From assembly GCF_009749525.1 (NCBI RefSeq), contig NZ_WOAC01000013.1, forward strand, positions 124,001 to 188,000: a stretch of 64,000 bases of DNA, read 5' to 3'. Origin of the DNA: Mesorhizobium xinjiangense. GTDB taxonomy: Bacteria; Pseudomonadota; Alphaproteobacteria; Rhizobiales; Rhizobiaceae. The position numbers and the translations under genes were made by a program. Position 1 is the first letter of the stretch; each line of letters starts with the position of its first letter. Below are positions 16,688 through 24,411 of this stretch, piece by piece. The notes beneath the pieces were generated by a model. The model was not told where the DNA came from. It was given only the letters and a program-made list of their open reading frames with translations, and did not search any database.

Positions 16688-18375
16688 GCGGCCTTCTCCC
16701 CTGTTGCGCCGGGCGCGATCCCGGCCAGATAGCGGCCGGTGATCCAGCCGAACGTCATCGCGGGACCGAGCGTGATGCCCGCGCCGGGATAATTGCCGCC
16801 CATGATCGAGGCGCGGTCGTTTCCGACGGCGAACAGGCCGGGAATGACCCGGTTCTGCCGGTCGAGTACCTCGCCCGGCACCGTCGTCTTAAGACCATCG
16901 AAGGTGCCGAGGTCGCCCATTTCCATCCTGACCGCGTAGTACGGGCCCTTCTCGATGGGCGCGACCGTCGGATTGGGCTTATGGTCGGGGTCGGCGAGAT
17001 AGCGGTTGAAGGAGGTCTCGCCGCGATGAAACTGCTCGTCGCGGCCCTGCCGAGCGCCCCGGTTGAACGCCTCGACCGTGGCCTCCAATCCGCGGCGATC
17101 AATACCGCAGGCATCCGCTAGATTGGCAAGCGTGCGCCCGGTCTTGAGATAGCCTGTCCGTGTCCAAAGCCACCGCGGCATCGGTGCCGGCTTGGCGTGG
17201 CCCAGCCCATACTTGCGGATCGTGCGGCTGTCGCAGATCAGCCAGGCCGAAGCCTCGCCCGACGCGATCATCGCCGCGCCGACATCGTGATAGCTTTCGC
17301 TTTCGTTCGTGAAGCGGCGTCCATCGGACAGCACTGCGATCATGCCAGGCTTGTAGCGGTCGAGCAGATGCGGAAAGATGCCTTGGCCCGGCACGCGGCT
17401 CACCGGCATCCATGCCGCGGGTTGAGGAAACTCGGCGTCGAACGCGCCGCCTACCTCCTCGCCGAGCCGTATGCCGTCGCCGGTATTGCCCTCAGGCACA
17501 GGCGAATATTGTGCGCCGCCTGCCTTCAGATGCGCATAGACGCTTGCGCGCCGGACGAGATCGTTGGCATAGCCGCCGCAGGCGAGCACCACGCCTTTCG
17601 TCGCCATGATGCGGCCGGGTGTCGCTCCGCCCGTCTCGACACCGACGATACGGCCGCCTTCTCGGATCAGTTTGAGCGCCGGCGTGTCGGTGAGAATGTC
17701 GATACCGAGATCAAAGCAGCTCTTGGCCAGCCGCGCCGCCAGCGCGTTGCCGCTCGTCACCTGTACGCCGCGCCCATGGCGGACCACCTCGCCAGCATGG
17801 GCGATGAGACGCTTCATCACGTATGAGAATGAGACAAGCGACCTGGTCGCACTGAAAAAGTGCTTGATGTCTGCATTTGACGAATTGAACATCATCCCCA
17901 TGAAGGTGATAGTCGAGAGCGGCGGGCGCAGCCGCTTCAGATTGCCGCCCAGGACACTTGTATCGAACGGCGCAGCCAGCACCGAGCGGCCGACATCCAC
18001 CCCACCTTCAACAGTCGGGTGATAGTCGGGGTAGAGGGTTGGTACGAACTTCACCGCAGTCTCGCGCTCGAACCAGTCGAGCATCGCCGGGCCGGCATCG
18101 AGATAGGCGTCGACTGCGGCTGCGTCGAACCAGTTGCCGGTCTCCGCCTGCATATAGGCGCGCGCCGCCGCCCGCGAATCCGATGGGTTGTTCGCCTTGC
18201 CATGGCGATTGCCTGGCACCCACAGCACACCGCCGGAAAAGGCTGTCGTGCCGCCATAGACCGACTCCTTCTCGATGACGATCACCGAGAGCCCGTGCTT
18301 CCTGGCGGTGACAGCCGTGGCCAGGCCACCGGCACCCGAACCGATCACCAGAACGTCACAGTGGCGCTCGTCCAT
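16684..18375 (-). CDS. FAD-dependent oxidoreductase (fumarate reductase / KstD-like), copy 3
   Basis: This 563-residue flavoprotein has GSGAGGLATAV (about 11-21), VIEKE, GGTTAFSGGVLWVPGN and the C-terminal GNDRASIMGGNYPGAGITLG signature. It resembles copy 1 more than copy 2 by eye. ATG 18375 is chosen because GGGAGGAG precedes it; the frame is open 30 codons further but that part does not look like the family. It leads the FAD-SDR-SDR operon and is divergent from the AraC regulator, which probably controls it. Confidence 0.88.
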   Translation of the reverse strand: MDERHCDVLVIGSGAGGLATAVTARKHGLSVIVIEKESVYGGTTAFSGGVLWVPGNRHGKANNPSDSRAAARAYMQAETGNWFDAAAVDAYLDAGPAMLDWFERETAVKFVPTLYPDYHPTVEGGVDVGRSVLAAPFDTSVLGGNLKRLRPPLSTITFMGMMFNSSNADIKHFFSATRSLVSFSYVMKRLIAHAGEVVRHGRGVQVTSGNALAARLAKSCFDLGIDILTDTPALKLIREGGRIVGVETGGATPGRIMATKGVVLACGGYANDLVRRASVYAHLKAGGAQYSPVPEGNTGDGIRLGEEVGGAFDAEFPQPAAWMPVSRVPGQGIFPHLLDRYKPGMIAVLSDGRRFTNESESYHDVGAAMIASGEASAWLICDSRTIRKYGLGHAKPAPMPRWLWTRTGYLKTGRTLANLADACGIDRRGLEATVEAFNRGARQGRDEQFHRGETSFNRYLADPDHKPNPTVAPIEKGPYYAVRMEMGDLGTFDGLKTTVPGEVLDRQNRVIPGLFAVGNDRASIMGGNYPGAGITLGPAMTFGWITGRYLAGIAPGATGEKAA

Positions 18376-18430
18376 ATGCTCCTCCCATATCGGGCTTATC
18401 CACGCCGATGTTAATTGCGAACTGGTCCGG

Positions 18431-18447
18431 CAACCAATGGACGATCG
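18431..18447 (-). promoter_or_regulatory. Motif site 2 in the FAD/AraC divergent promoter
   Basis: On the minus strand this 17-bp element contains CGTCCATTGGTTG and points towards the FAD-SDR-SDR operon, 56 bases before its start codon. It matches the elements at 9446 and 19432. Its position in the AraC divergent spacer makes it the best candidate operator for that regulator. Confidence 0.4.
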
Positions 18448-18505
18448 CTCCCAATTCTTGCACAATCGGTGCCGAGTGGTTCCATAGGCAAGGGGAAGAG
18501 CCAGG

Positions 18506-19402
18506 ATGGCAGACGCGCTTGATGAGCCGATCCCGCGCTATTATCTCTATGGAGATCAGGGCGTTGATGTTGAGCTCGATTTCCTCCACATCGAAGCAAT
18601 CCGCGAACGAAGCGGCGCAAATGATTGGAGAATCCGTCCTCACTCGCATCCCGACCACACGCAGGTGCTGCTGGTTCGCGAAGGGGGTGGAGTCATCAGG
18701 ATGGAGGACCAGGCCAACTCGATCGACCCGCCCGCGGTAATGGTGATCCCGGCCGGCATCGTCCATCAAATCGACTTTCACACAGGGACGGATGGCTTCG
18801 TCGTTACCTCTGCCCTGGGATGTCTGAAGACGGCGGCGGCCGGAGATCCTCGCCTCGACTCGGCAGCGGCCCGACCGGCCGTCTACCCGCTTACGGGAAC
18901 CGGTCTCAACCTGACTGCGGTGGAAGAGACCTTCGCCTGGCTGCATCGCGAGTTCATCTGGTCGGCCCCGGGTCGGCGCAAGGTGATCATGGCCCAATGG
19001 ATGCGCATACTCGTGATGATCCTTCGTTTGAGCATTACCCGCGACGATGCGAGCGGCGCTCCGACCCGAGACTACGATCTGCTCGTGCGTTACCGGGCGC
19101 TGCTGGAGAGCAATTTCAGGGAGCAGCGAAGCCTCCGCTTCTATGCCGATACCCTCGCGGTAACGCGGGCGAGGCTCAACGCCGCTTGCAAGAGTCGGAC
19201 GGGCAAGACCGCGTCTGACCTGCTACACGAACGCATCGTGATCGAAGCCAAGCGCTATCTCGTCTACAGCGGGAGCGGCATCGCACAGATCGCCCATATG
19301 ATCGGGTTTGACGATCCTGCCTATTTCAACCGCTTCTTCGCGCATCGCGTCGGCATCTCGCCGGGGGCGTTCCGCAAGCAGGCGCGGCGCTCGGCGGAGT
19401 GA
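18506..19402 (+). CDS. AraC family transcriptional regulator (PobR-like)
   Basis: This 298-residue protein has an N-terminal cupin-like effector domain (about 30-130, with HSHPDHTQVLLVREG) and a C-terminal pair of helix-turn-helix motifs. The second of these reads IAQIAHMIGFDDPAYFNRFF, the typical AraC signature. The layout resembles PobR-type activators of aromatic acid catabolism. It is divergent from the third FAD operon and upstream of the second NIPSNAP gene. Motif sites 1-3 are its candidate targets. Confidence 0.88.
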   Translation: MADALDEPIPRYYLYGDQGVDVELDFLHIEAIRERSGANDWRIRPHSHPDHTQVLLVREGGGVIRMEDQANSIDPPAVMVIPAGIVHQIDFHTGTDGFVVTSALGCLKTAAAGDPRLDSAAARPAVYPLTGTGLNLTAVEETFAWLHREFIWSAPGRRKVIMAQWMRILVMILRLSITRDDASGAPTRDYDLLVRYRALLESNFREQRSLRFYADTLAVTRARLNAACKSRTGKTASDLLHERIVIEAKRYLVYSGSGIAQIAHMIGFDDPAYFNRFFAHRVGISPGAFRKQARRSAE

Positions 19403-19431
19403 CTCTTGAGGCCGGAAAACCACATTTCGAC

Positions 19432-19448
19432 CAATCGTCCAATGATTG
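19432..19448 (+). promoter_or_regulatory. Motif site 3 before the second NIPSNAP gene
   Basis: The 17-bp element contains CGTCCAATGATTG and lies 61 bases before the NIPSNAP start. The local sequence CAATC-N7-GATTG is also symmetric. It matches sites at 9446 and 18431. Confidence 0.4.
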
Positions 19449-19509
19449 TCGCGGGCGGTCCATTTTCTCGCCTTCCGGCGAATGGCAGAGTGCGCACACG
19501 GAGGTACAG

Positions 19510-20073
19510 ATGATCCACGAATGGCGCACCTACAGGCTGAAACCTGGCGCGGCCAACGCCTATCTCACGCTGCTAGCTGACGAAGGTCTCCCGCTCGTCA
19601 CGCGGTACCTGCCGCTAATGGGCTACTGGCTCGCCGAGACGGGCATGTTGAATGCTATCCATCATCTGTGGGCCTATGCCGACTGGGCCGAAAGGGAAAA
19701 GGCGCGCACCGCGCTGGCGCGGGAAGAAGGTTGGACCGCGGGCTTCATTCCCAAAGCCTTCCCTATGGTCGAGGCGCAGGAAAATCGGTTTCTACAAATC
19801 AGGCGATCGTCGCCGGCCTACGACGCCGCGCTGGCGCAGCGCCGGGAAGTCCGGCCGGCGCGGCTGGCCGGATCGCAACTATTAGCCGGGGCGTGCGCCG
19901 TCCTGCTGACTGGCACTACGCACGAAGCGGCGGTTGCGGAGTGGCTCCCGCTTTCCGGGAGCGACGATCGGACCGTGACGCTGCTCGGGCGTGACGAGAA
20001 TCCGGTTCCATCCTCGCCACTCGCAGCAGAAAGCCATGTGATCCTTCGGCCGCTGGCGTTTTCACCACTTTGA
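19510..20073 (+). CDS. NIPSNAP family protein, copy 2
   Basis: This 187-residue protein begins MIHEWRTYRLKPGAANAYL, the canonical NIPSNAP opening, and continues with HHLWAYADWAEREKAR. The start is set at ATG 19510, which has GGAGGT upstream; 37 further open codons do not fit the family. It follows the AraC gene on the same strand with a motif site between them. As in copy 1, it accompanies a KstD-like flavoprotein, which suggests that NIPSNAP and flavoprotein act in the same step or protect a reactive product. Confidence 0.82.
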   Translation: MIHEWRTYRLKPGAANAYLTLLADEGLPLVTRYLPLMGYWLAETGMLNAIHHLWAYADWAEREKARTALAREEGWTAGFIPKAFPMVEAQENRFLQIRRSSPAYDAALAQRREVRPARLAGSQLLAGACAVLLTGTTHEAAVAEWLPLSGSDDRTVTLLGRDENPVPSSPLAAESHVILRPLAFSPL

Positions 20074-20482
20074 AGCATGGCGGCAGCGGCCCTTTGCGGG
20101 GGTGATCCGGGAACATGCCGGGAGCCAGGCAGCCAGATTGAGCGTTAACGGATCTTCCTCACTTTGTGTGGGTGGCAGCATTCGTGCCGTCAGCAGTTCG
20201 GGGCACGACCCAGGGAGCACATGCATGCCGTCCCGCGATCGATGATGCACAAGTTATAGCCGTGAGCGCGGTATGGCGCCCTGCCTGAACCGGTCTCCAT
20301 CGGCAGCGTCAGCTGCGCCAGGCAAATTGCACCAGATAGCGAATCAAAACTGGTCTGAATGCGGCTTGCGCGAGGGCGGTTTCATCCGATAAAGCTCGGC
20401 GAAACAATCGAGCGCCCGAACGCCGGCTCTTTCCACGGGTCAGCGGCGAATTGCAGGGGCTGTTTCTCATCTAGGATGGACT
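20074..20482. other. 409-bp intergenic region, no gene seen
   Basis: No convincing open frame, RNA gene or strong hairpin is visible here. It marks the right edge of the first catabolic island, before the SyrB-like gene. An AGGATG just before the SyrB-like ATG is a plausible ribosome binding site. Confidence 0.6.
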
Positions 20483-21172
20483 ATGAAGCGTCAGATCAGG
20501 CCATTTGTCGTGGAGGTCAAACACAAGCGGGGCAATTCCAAATGGAACCGCTCAATCTGGGGTGACCTCGACCTCTCCGCCATGGCTGCCGAGGCTACCA
20601 GGGAGGCCGACGCGATGGAGCTGCAGAGTCCTCAGCTTATTGACTCTGATCTGGCCCCCATTGATGCTGAAGATAGCAATAAACAGCGAGTGGAGCATTC
20701 CATGCCCGACCCCCAGGAAGCTGAAGCAGCACAAGCGACGACAGATGCGCCTGCGAAAGCTGATTCAACCGAAACAAAGATGCTGGCGCCACGACCCAAA
20801 AGAGCGGCAAGAGCAAAACCAAAGCGGTCAACTGCAAAGGAAGCTGCCAAGGCGGTTGCCTCGGCTTCCGTCCCTCCTGCGCGCGCCACGGCGCCCCGCA
20901 AGATCTACTCCGAGAAGGAGCGCGCACAAAAGCTTGGCCAGATCGAGAAATCGATCGGTCGCGGTGACAGTGTCAAGAAAGCAACAAAGCAGGCCGGTAT
21001 TTCGGAGCAGACCTATTACCAATGGAAGAAAGCTGCGGCGTCATTACCAAAGGGCGACGACCTGAAGGACCTCCTCGCGCTCGAGGAAGAAAATGCCCGG
21101 CTGAAGAAGCAGCTGGCCGAGCGTTTGCGCAAGGAGAATGCCGAGTTGAAGAAGAAGCTCGGGCTCGACTAA
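20483..21172 (+). CDS. SyrB-like regulatory protein
   Basis: This 229-residue protein has a low-complexity alanine/lysine/proline-rich middle (about 75-140) and a C-terminal helix-turn-helix of the transposase-like type (EKERAQKLGQIEKSIGRGDS, then AGISEQTYYQWKKAA). The tail is charged and coiled-coil forming, ending LRKENAELKKKLGLD. This order matches rhizobial SyrB proteins, described in Sinorhizobium as affecting expression of syrM, but the N-terminal 75 residues here are not familiar. It stands alone between two catabolic islands. It could also be an OrfA-like relic of an insertion sequence, since the same helix-turn-helix occurs there. Confidence 0.72.
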   Translation: MKRQIRPFVVEVKHKRGNSKWNRSIWGDLDLSAMAAEATREADAMELQSPQLIDSDLAPIDAEDSNKQRVEHSMPDPQEAEAAQATTDAPAKADSTETKMLAPRPKRAARAKPKRSTAKEAAKAVASASVPPARATAPRKIYSEKERAQKLGQIEKSIGRGDSVKKATKQAGISEQTYYQWKKAAASLPKGDDLKDLLALEEENARLKKQLAERLRKENAELKKKLGLD

Positions 21173-21536
21173 CACAACATTTGGAACGGGCCCATCGGGC
21201 CAAGATTTGCGATGGCAGGAGAGGTGGTGGTGGTCAAAATGTCCGGCCTTTCCGTGCGGCGCCTATGGCCGCTGCCCGGCACGGGTACCGACCAAGAACC
21301 TGCCTTGATTCAGTTCCCGCTGCCTATTCGCGTGACCGCAAGTATTCGAGGCGGTGCGCAAGCACTCCGGCCGCTCTCCCCACACTACGCGTCAGCGTTG
21401 GGCGCTAGCTAAAGCATCGACCCCTGGGAGGTACGCCTGCGGGAGGGGGAGTTCGGGTGAAGGTTAGGAGCCGCCCTGCACGAGGTGGCAGCGTGAGGTC
21501 GGCTGGGTCAGTTACATTTGCAGCCGCTGAAGGCTG
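21173..21536. other. 364-bp intergenic region with a weak hairpin at its end
   Basis: No supported gene was found; a 66-codon open frame at 21212-21412 has no recognisable features. The hairpin GCAGCC-N6-GGCTGC (21520-21537) overlaps the stop of the minus-strand regulator gene and may be its terminator, although no T run follows. Confidence 0.5.
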
Positions 21537-23270
21537 CTAACGCTGCGCCGATTTCAACGTTTTCAGGATACGGTTCTCCGCATCCCGCAGCGCCTGCTGT
21601 GGTGCCTTGCCTACGAAAACGGCGTCGTGAATTTCCTCGCCCAGCGTCCGTTCGATCAGGTTGAACTGCGGCACAGGCGGCCGGGCCCATGTCACCAGTT
21701 CGCTCCTGCGCGCCATCCGGTCGACCATGCTGACGATGGGCGAGGAGGCCAAGGCCTCGGGATCGGCGCAGACGGAGAAGCGCGGTGCGACGGGAAAACC
21801 GTTTTTTACATGCGCCTTCATCGCCTCGGGTGAAACCATCCAGGCGATCGCACTCATGATGTGCCGCTGGCGCTCGGGGTCGACGTAAGCCGGGATCGTC
21901 ATCAGGAAACCGCCGACTGGCGCCGACACGCGACGCATTCGGCGCGAGGGGGGCGGAAGATAGGCCACGCGTCGCGCGACCCTCGAACTCAGCTCGTGCT
22001 CAAAGCGGGCGGCGCGCATCGTCCAGCAATAGGTGAGCGCTGTCTGGCCGGACATGAAGTAGTGGATGCGCCGATCCCAGTCGATGCTGGCGATGTCTGG
22101 TGGCGACACCTCGGCGAGTTGCTTCATATATTCGATGACCTCGAGCGTGTCGTCGGTGTCGATCTGGAGCTTCAGCGTCTCAAACGTGTCGAAGCTCCAG
22201 CTTTCCTGATTGTGCAGCGGCATGTCGATGACGGTGGTCCGGCATGCCGCGAGGAAGAACATGAAGGAATTCGCGATGGGCATGCCGCGCTGCCCGTTCC
22301 ACCCGATGCCGTAGAAGTCGCGGCCAGGGTCATGGAACGCGCGCGCAGCGGCGATGGTCTCATCGAAAGTCTTGGGGAAGGGCATATCGCGAGTCTCGAA
22401 CAGATCCTTGCGCGCAGCGAGAATTTCGATCGTGCAGTAAAGGGGGATTCCGAACTGTGTTCCTTTCCAGTTCCCCGTTCCCCAGACCGAAGGGTGGAAG
22501 TCGAGCGGGTTGATGGCGGCATCCGCGATCAGATCGCCGAGCGGCGCGAGGTCGCCCCGCTCGGCGAACTCGCCGAGCCACGGCATGTTGATCGACACGA
22601 TGTCGTATGCGGGATCCTTCGTCTCAAAACTCCGCCGCGCATTGGCGTAGAGGTCGGGCAGGCGCTGAAGGTCGAAGTTGCTCTTGCGGCCAAAGTCATT
22701 GCGGAAGTCGGACCACATGTTCCGCATTGCTACGAAGTAGTTGTCGTCGTTGAGCAGGAACTTGATGTCGGAGAGGCCCATCTCCTCGAGGTCCTCGCCG
22801 CGGATGGGCGAGATGATCTTGGAGCCGAAGTAGCTGCCACCGAAATAGTATTCGTTTGCCTCGGTGCCCTTCCTCAGGCCGAAGGTTTTTGCGAGATGCG
22901 CCTTCACGTGCGTGGCATAGGTCATGAAGGTGTCTAGCAGCACGTCCGTCGGCTCGAGGAAATGCGTCTTGAGCCCGTTGCCGCGCGGGACCTGCCGGAT
23001 GAGCCCGTCCTCGATCATATTCGTAATCATGCGGTTGCCGGTGCTGTAGGGTACGTCCGCAAGCGTGATCAGACCCGACTTGTCAATCGGGTTCAGGCGC
23101 AGATGGGCGTCCACGAGCTCGAGCGTGATGTTGAGATAGACGTCCGGTTTGGCCCCGGGCATGCGCTCGTCGAAGGGCTGCCGGAGCCTTCGCAGGAAAT
23201 CTACAATCCGCGACACCTCGTGGCTGGTGAGTTCCACATCCTGTGGCTGCAATTTTTCCGCGTGTCGCAC
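21537..23270 (-). CDS. Winged-helix / family-1 solute-binding-domain fusion, probable sugar-type ligand-sensing regulator
   Basis: This 577-residue protein joins a MarR-like winged helix (about residues 40-130; LITLADVPYSTGNRMITNMI, GLIRQVPRGNG) to a C-terminal domain with the fold and phrases of ABC family-1 solute-binding proteins (about 155-560; YDIVSINMPWLGEFAERGDL, GTQFGIPLYCTIEILAARKD, MSGQTALTYCW). There is no signal peptide or membrane segment, so the binding domain should be cytosolic. The simplest reading is a transcription factor that uses a periplasmic-protein fold to sense the imported substrate. It is 16 bases downstream of the dehydrogenase gene and divergent from the catabolic operon. 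Confidence 0.78.
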   Translation of the reverse strand: MRHAEKLQPQDVELTSHEVSRIVDFLRRLRQPFDERMPGAKPDVYLNITLELVDAHLRLNPIDKSGLITLADVPYSTGNRMITNMIEDGLIRQVPRGNGLKTHFLEPTDVLLDTFMTYATHVKAHLAKTFGLRKGTEANEYYFGGSYFGSKIISPIRGEDLEEMGLSDIKFLLNDDNYFVAMRNMWSDFRNDFGRKSNFDLQRLPDLYANARRSFETKDPAYDIVSINMPWLGEFAERGDLAPLGDLIADAAINPLDFHPSVWGTGNWKGTQFGIPLYCTIEILAARKDLFETRDMPFPKTFDETIAAARAFHDPGRDFYGIGWNGQRGMPIANSFMFFLAACRTTVIDMPLHNQESWSFDTFETLKLQIDTDDTLEVIEYMKQLAEVSPPDIASIDWDRRIHYFMSGQTALTYCWTMRAARFEHELSSRVARRVAYLPPPSRRMRRVSAPVGGFLMTIPAYVDPERQRHIMSAIAWMVSPEAMKAHVKNGFPVAPRFSVCADPEALASSPIVSMVDRMARRSELVTWARPPVPQFNLIERTLGEEIHDAVFVGKAPQQALRDAENRILKTLKSAQR

Positions 23271-23286
23271 TTCTGCCTCTACGTCA

Positions 23287-24207
23287 TTACAAATTACGGT
23301 GCCATTTCACCAAAGAGAAGAAATCTTCTTCGCTAAGCCCCGCGTTCGCTGCCGCGCGGTATAGCTCAAGAATTAGGCCGTTGACTAGAAGCGGCACCTC
23401 CTTGTGGCGCGCGGCATCGCTGATCAGGGTGAAATCCTTCATCATCTGGGCGACTGAGAAGGCGGACGAATAGTCGTCCGAAACCACTGCGTCGACCTTG
23501 TATTTGAACAGGGGCGAAGCGACGGCGCTCTCGCAGATCACCTTCATCATGTCCGATCTGGACAGTCCCCCGTGTTCTCCGAGGTTTAGCGCTTCCGCCA
23601 GAATCGCGGATGACGCGCCGACGAGTGTGTTGAGCACCAGTTTCATGTAGCGCGCCTCCTCTCCCAGGCCGAGCAGGAGCTGCTTGGCCGATACGGCTTT
23701 GAGGAAGGGTAGGGCGGCGTCCCAAGCCGTTTCGTCACCCGAGGCGAGAATGGTGAGGGAGGCTTGCTCGGCCATCGCCGTGCTGCCCGAAAGCGGAGCG
23801 CGAAGGTAATGAATCGCTTTGGCAGCCAGAGCCTTGGCGACAGTCTCCGACGCTTGCGGCGAGACCGTGCTCATCTCGACGAAGACGGCGCCGGGGCGGA
23901 GCATTTCTGAAAGAGACACGCCCTCGCTTCCCTGACGCCCGAGCGCAACTTCTAGCAGCGCATCGTCGTTCGGAAGCGTCGCGAAGACGATGGGAGACTC
24001 GGCGTGATGCGCCAAGGTGTCGACAGCGGTCGCACCTTGGTCGGATAGCCATGCTCGCTGGTCCTCGCGAGGCTCCGTAACGACGAGATCGACGCCCGCG
24101 GACAGAAGGTTCAGAGCCATTGGCGCGCCCATCTTGCCTGCCCCAATCCAGCCTGCGCGCCTGCCCGACAATACGTTCTTGCGAGCTGCGTCCACCTTCC
24201 GATCCAT
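23287..24207 (-). CDS. NAD(P)-dependent oxidoreductase, 3-hydroxyisobutyrate dehydrogenase family
   Basis: This 306-residue enzyme has the beta-hydroxyacid dehydrogenase order. GWIGAGKMGAPMALNLLSAG is the dinucleotide motif (about 20-39), APLSGSTAMAEQASLTI is the substrate-binding segment, and the catalytic lysine lies in YMKLVLNTLVG. ATG 24207 has GGAGG eight bases upstream. The open frame continues far beyond it, but that part is antisense to the dehydrogenase at 24412. It probably oxidises a short 3-hydroxyacid or reduces a semialdehyde made by the adjacent pathway. Confidence 0.87.
   Translation of the reverse strand: MDRKVDAARKNVLSGRRAGWIGAGKMGAPMALNLLSAGVDLVVTEPREDQRAWLSDQGATAVDTLAHHAESPIVFATLPNDDALLEVALGRQGSEGVSLSEMLRPGAVFVEMSTVSPQASETVAKALAAKAIHYLRAPLSGSTAMAEQASLTILASGDETAWDAALPFLKAVSAKQLLLGLGEEARYMKLVLNTLVGASSAILAEALNLGEHGGLSRSDMMKVICESAVASPLFKYKVDAVVSDDYSSAFSVAQMMKDFTLISDAARHKEVPLLVNGLILELYRAAANAGLSEEDFFSLVKWHRNL
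23304..23324. promoter_or_regulatory. Second copy of the 24269 palindrome, before the fusion-regulator gene
   Basis: The 21-bp stretch beginning ATTTCACC and ending GAAGAAAT is identical at 18 of 21 positions to the core of the palindrome at 24269-24291. It lies 33 bases before the fusion-regulator start, inside the last codons of the dehydrogenase gene. Autoregulation is the likely role. Because it is coding sequence, chance or protein constraint cannot be excluded. Confidence 0.45.
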
Positions 24208-24268
24208 GAGTCGTACCTCCGTTGTCCTGCCCTTGATCCTACGTTTCCACTTCGGGTTAGTAGCGGGC

Positions 24269-24291
24269 AATTTCTCCAAAGCGGAGAAATT
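24269..24291. promoter_or_regulatory. Palindromic operator in the divergent promoter of the hydroxyquinol operon
   Basis: Perfect 9-bp arms AATTTCTCC and GGAGAAATT flank a 5-bp spacer (AAAGC), in the 204-bp gap between the dehydrogenase/regulator unit and the catabolic operon. A near copy lies at 23304-23324. The symmetry, placement and duplication make it the best operator candidate in the window, presumably for the winged-helix fusion protein. Confidence 0.65.
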
Positions 24292-24411
24292 ATCTGCGCG
24301 ACGGTCGGATTGGTTTGCTACGACTTTTCGGCAAATGAGCGCGTTTCGTGCCCCAAGGAGGACACGGTGGCGTAGCGCGCTCGCCGGAGCAGACAAGAGG
24401 GAGGGTAGTCC

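Noticed and set aside
21212-21412. 66-codon plus-strand ORF after the SyrB-like gene
   Set aside because: No motif, no homology I recognise and weak translation signals; possible IS relic but not supportable.
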